Under the pieces are notes generated by a model. It was not told the origin of the DNA. It saw nothing but the letters and a program-made list of their open reading frames with translations, and ran no database searches. A DNA stretch of 64,000 nt from Desulfitobacterium sp038181555 (GTDB taxonomy: Bacteria; Bacillota; Desulfitobacteriia; Desulfitobacteriales; Desulfitobacteriaceae): the NCBI RefSeq assembly GCF_038181555.1, contig NZ_JBBWUA010000001.1, positions 1 to 64,000 on the forward strand. The letters are read 5' to 3'. Every line of letters starts with the position of its first letter. The first letter of the stretch is position 1. The position numbers and the translations under genes were made by a program. Positions 52,385 through 61,982 of this stretch are shown in pieces.

Positions 52385-55300
52385 TTAATACTGCTGCTCT
52401 GCCATGCGTTTAAGGGTCTTATATTTATCCTGAGCGTGCTCCTCGGCGGCTTGGAACATCTCATCCGCAATTTCGGGGAAGACCGTTTTAAGGGAGGAGT
52501 AACGAATTTCGCCCTTGATAAAGTCTTGGAAGGAGTCTTTAGGCTCTTTAGAATCCAGCGTAAAGGGATTTTTTCCTTGATCCTTCAGGCGCGGGTCGTG
52601 CCGCCACAGGTGCCAGTATCCCGCATCGACAGCCTTCTTCATCTCCGCCATGCTCGTACCCATACCTGTTTTGATGCCATGGTTGATACAGGAGGCGTAG
52701 GCGATGATGATAGAAGGTCCTTTATAGCTTTCAGCCTCAGTAATGGCTTTGAGAGTATGGTTCATATTAGAACCCATGGCGACTTGGGCCACATAGATGT
52801 AACCATAGGTAGTGGAAATCAGACCCAAGTCTTTCTTGCGGACTTTTTTACCGCCAGCGGCAAACTTGGCGATGGCAGCAGTTTGGGTTGCTTTGGAGGA
52901 CTGACCGCCGGTGTTCGAGTAGACTTCTGTATCAAAGATGAAAATATTGATGTCATCACCACTGGCGAGGACATGGTCTAGACCATTGTAACCAATATCA
53001 TAGGCAAAGCCATCCCCGCCGAAAATCCAGACGGAAGGCTTGATCAGATAATCTTTTTTGGCCATGATTTCTTGGAGGAGGGGATTAGCGGAAATATCTT
53101 CTTTCCTGAGCAATTCTAATACACGGGCACTGGCTTTTTTGGATCCTTCCCCATCGCTGAAGTTATCTAACCAGTCTTGAAAGGCCCCCTTCAGCTCGGT
53201 GCTAATGTTACCCTCTAGACCCTGACTCATCAGTTGAGCGACCTTCTCGCGGATTTGTTTGGAGCCTAGATAAATCCCATACCCAAATTCAGCATTGTCT
53301 TCGAAGAGAGGATTCATCCACGCCGGACCTTTACCCTCGGCATTGGTGGTATAAGGGACAGAAGGTGCACTACCTCCCCAAATGGAAGAACAACCGGTGG
53401 CATTGGCGATGATCATCCGATCCCCATAAAGCTGGGTGATCAGGCGAGCATAAGGTGTTTCGCCGCAGCCCGGACAAGCTCCGTTAAATTCCAGAAGGGG
53501 TCGGGCAAACTGGCTACCGATCAAAGTTTTTACATCCAGGAGGTCTCGCTTTTCGGTGACCGTCATGGCGAATTCCCAATTCTCTGCTTCCATCTCAATG
53601 GCATGATCTGCAGGCTCCATGACGAGGGCTTTACCCGGTGCCGGACAGATATCGGCGCAGTTTCCGCAGCCAGTGCAATCCAAAGGAGAAACTTGAATTC
53701 GGTAATGATAACCTTCCAGCTTTTTCGAATTGGGTTTCTTAGTTTTGAAGGTGTCAGGCGCTTTCCCATACTCTGCTTCGTCTAATAGGAAGGGGCGAAT
53801 GGTGGCATGAGGACAGACATAGGAACATTGATTACATTGAATGCACTTGTCAATTTGCCATTCCGGTACAACTACGGCAATGCCGCGTTTTTCGAATTTC
53901 GTCGTGCCCAAGGGGAAGGTTCCGTCTTCCCTACCGACAAAAGCGCTGGTGGGGAGATCGTCTCCGGCATGGCGTTCCATCGGACGTTGAATGGTCTTAA
54001 CAAAGTCGGGTTCGTCTTTGACGGGCATATCCTCATCGGGAATGTCCGCCCAGGAGGCAGGAACCTTCACTTCAATGAGTGATTCAATGCCCTGATCCAC
54101 GGCCTGCTCATTCATTTTGACAATATTGGCGCCTTTCTTGCCATAGACCTTGTTTATTGAGTCTTTCAAGTAGAGTATAGCGTCATCGATAGGTATGACC
54201 TTTGCCAGCTTAAAAAAGGCCGCCTGCATGACCATGTTAATTCGACCGCCTAACCCGATACCCCGAGCGATGGAGATGGCGTCGATTAGATAGAAATTGA
54301 TCTCGTTTTTAGCCATATAGCGCTTTAGGGCCGCAGGGAGGTGATCTTCCACTTCCTCCTTGGTCCATGGACAATTCAAGACAAAAGTGCCGCCCTTTTT
54401 CAGACCCTTCAAGATATCGTAGTTATAGATGAAAGACTTATTATGGCAAGCAATATAGTCCGCATCAAAAACTAAGTAGGAAGATTTAATAGGATGCTTA
54501 CCAAAACGCAAGTGGGAAATGGTTGTCCCACCCGACTTTTTGCTATCATATTCGAAATAGCCTTGAACATTGAGATTCGTGTTATCCCCGATAATCTTGA
54601 TGGCACTCTTATTAGCACCGACAGTGCCATCAGAGCCCAGTCCCCAGAACTTGCAGCGAATGGTGCCTTCTGGAGAAGCATCAATAATTTCTTCTTCTGG
54701 TAATGAAGTGTGGCTGACGTCATCGACAATGCCGATGGTAAAGTTATTTTTGGGTTGGTTCTGGTTAAGGTTTTTATAGACAGCCAAAATCTGTGAAGGT
54801 GTCGTATCCTTCGAACCCAGACCATAACGGCCACCCACAATAAGGGGCCGTTTTTCTGTTTGGCTAAACATTTGGAGAATATCCAAGTAGAGGGGTTCCC
54901 CTGTGGAACCGGGTTCCTTTGTTCTGTCCAGGACTGCGATCTTTTTGACGGATTGGGGTAGAACATCGAAGAAATATTTCGAGCAGAAGGGACGATAGAG
55001 ATGAACTTTGATCAGCCCCAGCTTCTCTCCTCTTTGGGCGAGGAAATCGATAGTCTCTTCAATGGTGTTGCATACCGAACCCATAGCCACGATGATGTTT
55101 TCGGCAGCAGGGTCTCCATAGTATTGAAAAGGATGGTACTCCCGACCGCTTATTTTTTTGAACGCTTTGAAATAATCTTCAATGATATCCGGAACAGCGT
55201 CATAGAAAGGATTAGCAACCTCCCGCCCTTGGAAGTAGATATCAGGGTTCTGAGCGGTGCCTCTCAAGACAGGATGATTGGGGTTCAGAGCGTTGTCGCG

Positions 55301-55909
55301 GAATTGTTGAATCTTCTCATAATCCACGAGCTTGGCGATTTCTTCATAAGGGGTAGTTTCAATCTTTTGCACCTCATGGGATGTCCTGAAGCCATCGAAA
55401 AAGTGTAGATGAGGAATTCGGGACTTAATGGCTGCCAGATGAGCTATGTAACCAAGATCCATGGCTTCTTGAACATCATTGGAGCAGAGCATAGCAAAGC
55501 CTGTTTGGCGGCAGGCATTAATATCGGCGTGGTCACCAAAAATGGAAAGAGCATGGGTGGCAAGACCCCGGGCACTGACATGAAATACTGCAGGAATCAG
55601 ATTTCCTGCTATTTTATACATCTCGGGGATCATTAGCAGCAAGCCTTGAGAAGCAGTGTAAGTCGTTGTAAGGGCTCCTGCTTGGAGTGAACCGTGTACT
55701 GCTCCAGCTGCCCCAGCCTCGGATTGCATCTCTACAACTTTAACTGGTTGATCAAAAATATTTTTTTTGCTGTGGGCCGACCATTCATCGACTGCTTCGG
55801 CCATGGGTGAGGATGGGGTAATCGGGAAGATGGTCGCTACCTCAGTCAAAGCATAGGACGCTTCGGCTGCGGCCTGATTAGCATCCATCGTTTTCATTTT
55901 CTTTGCCAC
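52385..55909 (-). CDS. nifJ: Pyruvate:ferredoxin (flavodoxin) oxidoreductase
   Basis: Single-chain PFOR, about 1174 residues, converting pyruvate and CoA to acetyl-CoA, CO2 and reduced ferredoxin in the anaerobic cytoplasm. From the N-terminus: the pyrimidine-binding domain (DANQAAAEASYALTEVATIF), a CoA/gamma domain, two [4Fe-4S] sites CIQCNQCSYVCP (near 700) and CTGCGNCADICP (near 755), the proximal-cluster Cys in ACPGCGETPYARL (near 830), and the TPP-binding domain with GGDGFAYDIGYNGLDHVL. I chose the GTG at 55909, seven bases after AAAGGAGG. Monocistronic on the minus strand. Confidence 0.97.
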   Translation of the reverse strand: MAKKMKTMDANQAAAEASYALTEVATIFPITPSSPMAEAVDEWSAHSKKNIFDQPVKVVEMQSEAGAAGAVHGSLQAGALTTTYTASQGLLLMIPEMYKIAGNLIPAVFHVSARGLATHALSIFGDHADINACRQTGFAMLCSNDVQEAMDLGYIAHLAAIKSRIPHLHFFDGFRTSHEVQKIETTPYEEIAKLVDYEKIQQFRDNALNPNHPVLRGTAQNPDIYFQGREVANPFYDAVPDIIEDYFKAFKKISGREYHPFQYYGDPAAENIIVAMGSVCNTIEETIDFLAQRGEKLGLIKVHLYRPFCSKYFFDVLPQSVKKIAVLDRTKEPGSTGEPLYLDILQMFSQTEKRPLIVGGRYGLGSKDTTPSQILAVYKNLNQNQPKNNFTIGIVDDVSHTSLPEEEIIDASPEGTIRCKFWGLGSDGTVGANKSAIKIIGDNTNLNVQGYFEYDSKKSGGTTISHLRFGKHPIKSSYLVFDADYIACHNKSFIYNYDILKGLKKGGTFVLNCPWTKEEVEDHLPAALKRYMAKNEINFYLIDAISIARGIGLGGRINMVMQAAFFKLAKVIPIDDAILYLKDSINKVYGKKGANIVKMNEQAVDQGIESLIEVKVPASWADIPDEDMPVKDEPDFVKTIQRPMERHAGDDLPTSAFVGREDGTFPLGTTKFEKRGIAVVVPEWQIDKCIQCNQCSYVCPHATIRPFLLDEAEYGKAPDTFKTKKPNSKKLEGYHYRIQVSPLDCTGCGNCADICPAPGKALVMEPADHAIEMEAENWEFAMTVTEKRDLLDVKTLIGSQFARPLLEFNGACPGCGETPYARLITQLYGDRMIIANATGCSSIWGGSAPSVPYTTNAEGKGPAWMNPLFEDNAEFGYGIYLGSKQIREKVAQLMSQGLEGNISTELKGAFQDWLDNFSDGEGSKKASARVLELLRKEDISANPLLQEIMAKKDYLIKPSVWIFGGDGFAYDIGYNGLDHVLASGDDINIFIFDTEVYSNTGGQSSKATQTAAIAKFAAGGKKVRKKDLGLISTTYGYIYVAQVAMGSNMNHTLKAITEAESYKGPSIIIAYASCINHGIKTGMGTSMAEMKKAVDAGYWHLWRHDPRLKDQGKNPFTLDSKEPKDSFQDFIKGEIRYSSLKTVFPEIADEMFQAAEEHAQDKYKTLKRMAEQQY

Positions 55910-56115
55910 GAAACTACCTCCTTTAGACAATGAGCATTTGGCTATAGGCTTAGTATTCGTTATTCAAAAAGTCTCATACATTTTTTTCTTAGAAAAAAAT
56001 AAGCTTTTATCCTTATACAGCATTTACCAATCACTGACATCCCTTGAGGATGTCTTTTTTAGTTTTATGTGCATATAAATGTATAAAATTTCGTTGCAAA
56101 AAGGAGGGCTTCTGG

Positions 56116-56364
56116 GTGCAAGAATATATCCGCAAACGTGTACTCGATATCGGGAATTACATAATGGAATCGAGCGCCACGGTACGACAAACGGCAGACA
56201 TTTTTGGAGTCTCTAAATCGACGGTCCATAAGGATGTCACGGAAAGACTGCCCCTAATCAATGAAAAACTAGCCATGGAAGTGAAGCAAATTCTGGAGAG
56301 CAATAAAGCAGAGCGTCATATTCGTGGCGGGGAAGCCACTCGGAAGAAATATCAAGAGAATTAA
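56116..56364 (+). CDS. spoIIID: Sporulation transcription factor SpoIIID
   Basis: Mother-cell regulator of 82 residues. The helix-turn-helix SSATVRQTADIFGVSKSTVH (near residue 18) and the basic C-terminal AERHIRGGEATRKKYQ are diagnostic. The GTG at 56116 follows AAAGGAGGGCTTCTG. Directly upstream of mbl, as in Bacillus. Confidence 0.96.
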   Translation: MQEYIRKRVLDIGNYIMESSATVRQTADIFGVSKSTVHKDVTERLPLINEKLAMEVKQILESNKAERHIRGGEATRKKYQEN

Positions 56365-56428
56365 GGGTAATAAAAGGTTATTATTTAAGTGATAGGGTAC
56401 CCTAAGATAAACAAATCTCAAAAGATAT

Positions 56429-56456
56429 TTGACAAAAGTAGATAAATAAAAATAAT
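56429..56456 (+). promoter_or_regulatory. Promoter between spoIIID and mbl
   Basis: TTGACA (56429-56434), 16 bases, AATAAT (56451-56456). A second TATAAT at 56505-56510 runs directly into a small hairpin, AATCTCCC/GGGAGATT (56508-56515, 56520-56527). About 190 bases of leader would precede the mbl start. Confidence 0.5.
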
Positions 56457-56655
56457 AGAGGAATTAGTGTATTTTCATCGAATAAAAGAATGTGGTATAT
56501 TATGTATAATCTCCCGCAGGGGAGATTGTACTTTTGCGTTTAAGAGGTTAACTTAGGCTGCAAAAGTAATAGCCAACCATGAATGCCGGGAAAGTAAATT
56601 TTGGGATTTTTGAGGATGGACAAGCCAGAAGAGTAAGAAAGGGGTACCACAACCA

Positions 56656-57642
56656 ATGTTCGGTATTGACTTAGGAATTGATTTAGGTACAGCCAGCGTT
56701 TTAGTTTTCGTTAAGGGAAAGGGAATTGTTCTCCATGAACCTTCGGTTGTTGCAATAGATAAAAATACCAACAAACGAATTGCTGTTGGGGAAGACGCAC
56801 GGATGATGCTGGGAAGAACCCCAGGGAACATTATTGCTGTTCGCCCCATGCGTGATGGAGTTATCGCTGATTATCAGACCACCGAGCTGATGCTCAAATA
56901 TTTTTTAGAAAAGGCCGGAGCGCGTCGTTGGCCCTTATTTAAAACACGGGTGGTCGTATGCATTCCCTCTGGGGTTACTGAGGTTGAAGAACGGGCTGTT
57001 AAACAAGCAGCTTATCAAGCTGGCGCCAAACAGGTCAAGGTGATTGAAGAACCCTACGCCGCTGCTTTAGGTGCAGGATTGGATATTTCCGGACCTACGA
57101 GTAATATGATTGTGGATATCGGTGGTGGAACCTCAGATGTGGCGGTCCTTTCCCTAGAAGGAATTGTTACCAAACGAAGTCTGCGAGTCGGCGGCGATAA
57201 GTTTGACGAAGCCATTATTCGTCATATTCGACGTGAGTATAACCTAATGATTGGTGAGCGGACGGCGGAAGAGGTAAAGATAGCCGTCGGTTCAGCTATT
57301 CCCGAGGGTCGTCCTGATCATGCTGAAATCGATGTCCGGGGCAGAGATTTAGTCACAGGCCTTCCCAAGACGATAAACGTGAATTCTCGGGAGTGTTATC
57401 TGGCCCTCGAAGAAAATGTGGAAGCGATTGTAGGGGCTGTTAAGGAAGTATTGGAGCGTACCCCCCCTGAGCTTTCTGCGGATATTTTGAATAAAGGGAT
57501 TGTCATGACCGGTGGTGGATCCTTGATTTATGGTTTTGATACCCGCATCTCACGTGAAACAGGACTGCCGGTGACTTTGGCTGATGATCCTATTTCATGT
57601 GTAGCTTTAGGAACAGGTAAGGTACTGGAACATAGCTTTTAA
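56656..57642 (+). CDS. mbl: MreB-family rod shape protein (Mbl)
   Basis: Bacterial actin homologue, 328 residues, that guides lateral wall synthesis. GIDLGTASVLVFVKGKGIVL (phosphate 1), GRTPGNIIAVRPMRDGVIAD, VDIGGGTSDVAVLSL (phosphate 2, near residue 157) and MTGGGSLIYGFDTRIS (adenosine) are visible. The N-terminus is of Mbl form and the gene follows spoIIID as in Bacillus. An MreB label is equally defensible. Confidence 0.92.
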   Translation: MFGIDLGIDLGTASVLVFVKGKGIVLHEPSVVAIDKNTNKRIAVGEDARMMLGRTPGNIIAVRPMRDGVIADYQTTELMLKYFLEKAGARRWPLFKTRVVVCIPSGVTEVEERAVKQAAYQAGAKQVKVIEEPYAAALGAGLDISGPTSNMIVDIGGGTSDVAVLSLEGIVTKRSLRVGGDKFDEAIIRHIRREYNLMIGERTAEEVKIAVGSAIPEGRPDHAEIDVRGRDLVTGLPKTINVNSRECYLALEENVEAIVGAVKEVLERTPPELSADILNKGIVMTGGGSLIYGFDTRISRETGLPVTLADDPISCVALGTGKVLEHSF

Positions 57643-57689
57643 GGACTAGATAATCTAAGCAGTTGGTTACAATGGACAAACATAAATAA

Positions 57690-57750
57690 GCCGAGGAAAG
57701 GGGCGGATCCGGTCATGACCGGGGAAAGCTGAGCCTCGGTTTTTATTATT
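57690..57750 (+). terminator. Structured terminator after mbl
   Basis: CCGAGG and CCTCGG form an outer stem enclosing the perfect CCGGTCATGACCGG palindrome and purine-rich internal loops, then TTTTTATTATTT. The two-tier form is more elaborate than a simple terminator. Confidence 0.7.
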
Positions 57751-57804
57751 TCTACCATCGACCTCAATTATTGTGAAACTTTTCGTCTTAAGGGGGTTTA
57801 TTGC

Positions 57805-58542
57805 ATGAAAGCAGATATATTAGGGGTTAAAGTTGACCGGGAGACCATGGCCGAAACCCTCCTTAAAATACAGGAAGCGGTAAGCAGTCATCAAGCCATC
57901 CAAGTGGTTACAGCGAATCCGGAGCTTATTTATGGAGCAGGAAAGGATGCCCGGCTGAAGCAGCTTATAAATTCTGCTCAGATTGTTACGCCCGACGGGG
58001 TGGGTGTCGTGTGGGCGGCCAAGCGCTTAGGATATCCTGTGGAGGAAAGGGTTACCGGTATCGATCTGGTTGAAGCTCTTTTACCTGTAGCGGCAGAAAA
58101 GCAATGGCGCATTTTCTTTTTGGGAAGTCAACCCGGCGTGGCTGAACGTGCGGCTCAAAAGGCCGCTGAAAGATACCCAGGCTTCCAGTGGCAAGCTGCC
58201 CACGGCTATTTTAGCCGCGAGGAAGAGCAGGGCCTGGTCGAGCAGATTCGCAGTTTTAAACCAGACCTTTTATTGGTTGGTTTAGGTGCTCCTCGCCAGG
58301 AATTCTGGATGTTTTCCCATTTGGATTTAGATACAATAAGCATCGGGGTGGGCGGTAGCTTCGACGCCTTGGCCGGAATCAATAAAAGAGCTCCCCGCTG
58401 GATTCAAGACATTCATCTGGAGTGGCTCTATCGCTTAATTAGACAGCCCTCGAGAATCAAACGTCAACTCGTACTTCCTCGCTTTGCTTGGAGGGTCATA
58501 CGATCCAGTAAAGAACAAGCGCGAACCAGAAAAGCACGATAG
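57805..58542 (+). CDS. tagA: WecG/TagA/CpsF family glycosyltransferase
   Basis: 245 residues, GT26 family, transferring ManNAc (or ManNAcA) onto lipid-linked GlcNAc in the wall teichoic acid or similar glycan linkage unit. VVTANPELIYGAGKD, the catalytic TPDGVGVVWAAKRLG (near residue 63), ERVTGIDLVEALL and GLGAPRQEFWM are conserved. The wecB product in this window would provide UDP-ManNAc. GGGGG lies before the ATG. Confidence 0.92.
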   Translation: MKADILGVKVDRETMAETLLKIQEAVSSHQAIQVVTANPELIYGAGKDARLKQLINSAQIVTPDGVGVVWAAKRLGYPVEERVTGIDLVEALLPVAAEKQWRIFFLGSQPGVAERAAQKAAERYPGFQWQAAHGYFSREEEQGLVEQIRSFKPDLLLVGLGAPRQEFWMFSHLDLDTISIGVGGSFDALAGINKRAPRWIQDIHLEWLYRLIRQPSRIKRQLVLPRFAWRVIRSSKEQARTRKAR

Positions 58543-58613
58543 AAAAAATAAAAAATTCGACACCGACACAAAAGAAAATCGTATTAACGTATTTATGGAT
58601 AGGAGGTTGGAAA

Positions 58614-59327
58614 ATGCCTGAATGGGAATTCAAATGGTCCTGGGAGAAGATAACACTCGACCCACAGGCCAGAGAGGACTTTTTACAGGAATCTCAGCCT
58701 TTTATTCGTCATGTTTCCATTCAGACCTGTCACCGAACCTTAGACTGGGGTAGAGATGAGGAATTATCGGAGGCTTTAATCGCTTTTAACGAAGCTATCG
58801 ATCATTTTGAAGAAGAACGCGGGGTTCCTTTTTTAGCCTATGCTCGGCTTCTCATGAAACGCCGGCTTATTGATTATTATCGCAAGCAGCGTTTGCGTGA
58901 CGCTTTGTCGCTGGATCAAGACGAAGTAGGTCAGGCTGTAGAAATCCATGTGGGCATCCATGAATTCCAGGAGCGTCAACAAAACCAAGAGCGAGCGGCT
59001 GAGATTCGAGAGTTCTCTTTAGCCCTTAAACGTTATGGGCTATCCTTTCAAGTCCTAGCTGAAGTATGTCCGAAGCACCGCGATAGTCGAGAAACCCTGC
59101 TCAGTGTTGCCCGCACTCTTGCTTTTTCCTCTGAATTATGGGCTCAAGTGGAAAGAACAGGTAAACTTCCCATGCAAGCCTTAACTCTTAAGACCCAAGT
59201 CCATCCTAAGGTTCTAGAGCGGGGTAGAAAGTATATCCTCGCTGTAGCCCTATTAATCGCAAATCAACATGACTATATCTATTTAAGGGAATATGTACTC
59301 CCAGAGGAAAGGAGGGCTGAAGGATGA
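58614..59327 (+). CDS. sigI: RNA polymerase sigma factor SigI
   Basis: 237 residues. A sigma-70 region 2 is visible in QPFIRHVSIQTCHRTLDWG...EELSEALIAFNEAIDHFEEERGVPFLAYARLLMKRRLIDYYR; the C-terminal region is the SigI-specific domain rather than a standard region 4. In Bacillus and cellulolytic clostridia SigI answers heat or polysaccharide signals through RsgI. Its stop overlaps the next gene by four bases, giving tight coupling with the anti-sigma. TAGGAGG precedes the ATG. Confidence 0.92.
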   Translation: MPEWEFKWSWEKITLDPQAREDFLQESQPFIRHVSIQTCHRTLDWGRDEELSEALIAFNEAIDHFEEERGVPFLAYARLLMKRRLIDYYRKQRLRDALSLDQDEVGQAVEIHVGIHEFQERQQNQERAAEIREFSLALKRYGLSFQVLAEVCPKHRDSRETLLSVARTLAFSSELWAQVERTGKLPMQALTLKTQVHPKVLERGRKYILAVALLIANQHDYIYLREYVLPEERRAEG

Positions 59328-60625
59328 ACAAAAATAAGGGCGTAGTTTTGGAAAAAAACAACCAGAAGATTACAGTCCTAACCGGCGATGGAGAATTTAA
59401 AACACTTAAGTATAAAAGGGATGTCGAGATCGGAGAAGAAATTCAGCTTCCTGCTCAATACAAGGCACCTATCTGGCGGATCGGGGCCAGTATAGCGGCT
59501 GTGTTTATTTTGACCTTTATGAGTATCTTCGGGTGGAGTGTTTTTCAACCGAGGACGGCAGTTGCTATGATATCCCTCGACATCAATCCTAGCCTTCAGC
59601 TTACTCTGGACCAGAAGGGAGAGGTTTTGGAACTGGAATCTTTTAATTCTGAAGCAGAGCAGTTGATGCTGGGACTTTCCCTTGAAGGGAAGGTCTGGGA
59701 AGAGGCTCTGGATGAAATTATTCAGAAATCAGCTGAACTCCATTATTTGACGGAAGAACAAAACTGGGTTGTAGTTGGTTATGCGGCTGAAGAGACAAAG
59801 AAAATGCTACCGACTGCTACCATCAAAATGGAGGCAATAACCCAAAAAGTCCAAGAAGCAGTTCAGGAGCAGGGACTTAAACCGACAGTAGCGGCCTATG
59901 AATTGACCTCAGCTCAAAAACGACAGGCTCAAGAGACAGGGCTATCTTTAGGGGAGTATGCCTTAGTGGACACCGCCCAGAAGGCGGGTATCAAAGTAGA
60001 TTCACAGGCAGTCAAAGAAAAGGACCAGCGGGAGAGCCTATTAGAAAACCCTGAGATTCAAGAGCAGTTGCGCAAGGATAAGCATATCATCGAAAGTAAT
60101 GATTCCTTCACAGAACACTCTATGAGAAGCAAAACAAACAGCAAAGATGCACAAAAGGATGGCTCTAAGGAAGAAAGAGACCAAGAAAAGTATAACGACA
60201 ACAATAACAATAATAAAAATTTCAATTTCAACAACTACAACAAGTACAATAATTCCAAGGACATGACTAAGGGTTGGGGCAGAGATGACGACAGCAAGGA
60301 TGATGGCAGAAATAATTCCCGTAGCCCAGGTAACCGAGGAAGCTTGCCGGAACGCGACACTACGAAGGATTCTAAGGAAAATGATAACCCTGAGAAGTCC
60401 AATAACAATAAGGTTAATTCAGACACTAGGGACAACAGGAGCGGAAACGACAATAGTTCAGGTAAGGCCGATGAGCGGTCAAAGCATGATGAGAATAGTC
60501 AGAATCATGGGGATGAGAGTCAAAGCTCAGAAAGAGATTCCCGGGAAGGGCGAAGCAGTCACCAAAATAAAGATACCTGGAATTTCCTCACGATTTTAGA
60601 CTATACATATCAGCGAAATAGATAG
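59324..60625 (+). CDS. rsgI: Anti-sigma-I factor RsgI
   Basis: 433 residues. An N-terminal RsgI domain (NKGVVLEKNNQKITVLTGDG) binds SigI in the cytoplasm; one membrane helix is at about residues 49-70. An outer domain begins with MISLDINPSLQL, containing the N88-P89 bond reported as the autoproteolysis site in characterised RsgI proteins. The last 160 residues are low-complexity, rich in Asn, Asp, Lys and Ser, with no recognisable carbohydrate-binding module. The tail may span the cell wall. The signal it detects is unknown. Confidence 0.9.
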   Translation: MNKNKGVVLEKNNQKITVLTGDGEFKTLKYKRDVEIGEEIQLPAQYKAPIWRIGASIAAVFILTFMSIFGWSVFQPRTAVAMISLDINPSLQLTLDQKGEVLELESFNSEAEQLMLGLSLEGKVWEEALDEIIQKSAELHYLTEEQNWVVVGYAAEETKKMLPTATIKMEAITQKVQEAVQEQGLKPTVAAYELTSAQKRQAQETGLSLGEYALVDTAQKAGIKVDSQAVKEKDQRESLLENPEIQEQLRKDKHIIESNDSFTEHSMRSKTNSKDAQKDGSKEERDQEKYNDNNNNNKNFNFNNYNKYNNSKDMTKGWGRDDDSKDDGRNNSRSPGNRGSLPERDTTKDSKENDNPEKSNNNKVNSDTRDNRSGNDNSSGKADERSKHDENSQNHGDESQSSERDSREGRSSHQNKDTWNFLTILDYTYQRNR

Positions 60626-60677
60626 ATGGTAATTAGATAAATGGTAATTAAATAGATAGTGAATAGATTGATGGTAA
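60618..60677 (+). repeat. Short degenerate tandem repeat after rsgI
   Basis: Variants of GATAGATGGTAATTA and GATAAATGGTAATTA recur about three times around 60621-60677, shading into AATAGATAGTGAATAG. Non-coding and A/T-rich. Confidence 0.45.
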
Positions 60678-60686
60678 GCTAAAAAT

Positions 60687-60744
60687 AGATGCTTTTCTAG
60701 GGGTAGTTCCGTGTAGGATAATCACCTAGAAGAGCATCTTTTTT
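60687..60744. terminator. Bidirectional terminator between rsgI and the glycosyltransferase
   Basis: AGATGCTTTTCTAGG (60687-60701) pairs with CCTAGAAGAGCATCT (60725-60739) over 15 positions with one G-U, then TTTTTT. Confidence 0.8.
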
Positions 60745-60766
60745 GTATATTGTTAACATCATGAAT

Positions 60767-61888
60767 TTAAATCATCAACACTTCACCATATAAATCCTGA
60801 GTTTGCCTAAGCATCTCTTGGACGCTGAAATCCTGCCAGCGCTTCGCTCCAGAAGCTATACACGAGGCAGCAAAGTCAGGTTTCTTGAGAAATTCAGCAC
60901 AGGATTCGGCGAGGGCTTTCGGCTGCTCGGGTGGGACCAGTAACCCATCCTGGTTGTGGCGGATGACTTCGGGTATACCTCCAACAGTCGTCGCAACAAT
61001 AGGCAAACGGGCTTGCATGGCTTCAAGGAGTACGAGACCCATCCCTTCGCTAACGGAGGGAAGAACAAAAAGATCCATAGCGGGAAGGGCTCGGTAAGCA
61101 TCAGGTAGATAACCCGCCAAGGTAAGTGGCAGATCAAGGGCCTTTGCTTGGTTTTGGAGTTCTGAGTGGAGGGGTCCGTCGCCGATGATAAGAATATGGA
61201 TTGAGGGGAATTGACTCCGGAGGATTCGCGCTGCTTCAAGGAGCGTGCTTAAGCCTTTTGTTGGGTGTAGGCGAGCGACAGAACCGATTACTAGGGTACC
61301 CTCAGGAATTTGCCATTTTTGGCGAAAACACTGACGTAGATTGCCCCGTTTCTCAAGAGAATCAAGCTGAGGTAGAGACGGGATTCCGTTGTAGATCGTG
61401 CGGATCCTTTGCCCGCCACGGGTTGCAACCTCTTGAGCTAAAGCCTCGGAAACCGTGATAATTCCAGAAGTCAAGGGCAGAGTTATGCGATCTAAGGTTA
61501 GGGCTAAGCGGGCAGCCTGGGGGGAAAGATAATCTTGCCGAAGGGAGCTATGAACCGTGCTGATCACAGGGGTCTTTAAACGCCAGCCGGCTAATCTGCC
61601 AAGAAGATTAGCTCGAGAGCCATGAGTGTGGAGAAGCGAAAACTTTTCTCTGCGTATCGCCTCGATTAGCCTAGGCAAAGGGGAAAGATCCAGAGCATGT
61701 TTCATGGGAAAGAGTAGAGTAGGAATTCCAAGCTCTTCAGTTAGCTTGGCGAAAGGTCCGGCAACTAAGCAGCCGGAAGTCAGAGATAAGGAGGTCGAGT
61801 TAAGCCCCTGTAGCAAGGTCAATACATGCTGCTCGGCACCCCCGATCTCTCCACCGCCGATTAATTGTAATACTTTGTAGGTAGCCAA
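60767..61888 (-). CDS. GT4 family glycosyltransferase
   Basis: About 373 residues, GT-B retaining glycosyltransferase. The N-terminal LQLIGGGEIGGAEQHVLTLL is a typical donor-side glycine loop. GSVARLHPTKGLSTLLEAA (near residue 199) begins the second domain, and the E-x7-E motif is in PSVSEGMGLVLLEAMQARLP (near 285). The acceptor is unknown; cell surface or lipid glycosylation is likely. The TTG at 61888 follows GAAGAAGGGAAG; an ATG at 61912 lacks a ribosome site. Confidence 0.87.
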   Translation of the reverse strand: MATYKVLQLIGGGEIGGAEQHVLTLLQGLNSTSLSLTSGCLVAGPFAKLTEELGIPTLLFPMKHALDLSPLPRLIEAIRREKFSLLHTHGSRANLLGRLAGWRLKTPVISTVHSSLRQDYLSPQAARLALTLDRITLPLTSGIITVSEALAQEVATRGGQRIRTIYNGIPSLPQLDSLEKRGNLRQCFRQKWQIPEGTLVIGSVARLHPTKGLSTLLEAARILRSQFPSIHILIIGDGPLHSELQNQAKALDLPLTLAGYLPDAYRALPAMDLFVLPSVSEGMGLVLLEAMQARLPIVATTVGGIPEVIRHNQDGLLVPPEQPKALAESCAEFLKKPDFAASCIASGAKRWQDFSVQEMLRQTQDLYGEVLMI

Positions 61889-61982
61889 TGCGGTTCTTCC
61901 CTTCTTCGCCAAACTCGGTTATACTAAGGATACACAAAATTGTGACTAGGTACTAAAAGTCATGGGATAGGAGGTCCTAGAT

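Noticed and set aside
52217..52981. A 254-codon plus-strand open frame opposite nifJ
   Set aside because: It is the mirror of the strongly conserved nifJ coding strand, lacks a convincing ribosome site and has no recognisable domain.
60618..60677. CRISPR-like or satellite array after rsgI
   Set aside because: Units are short, degenerate and lack spacers of regular size.
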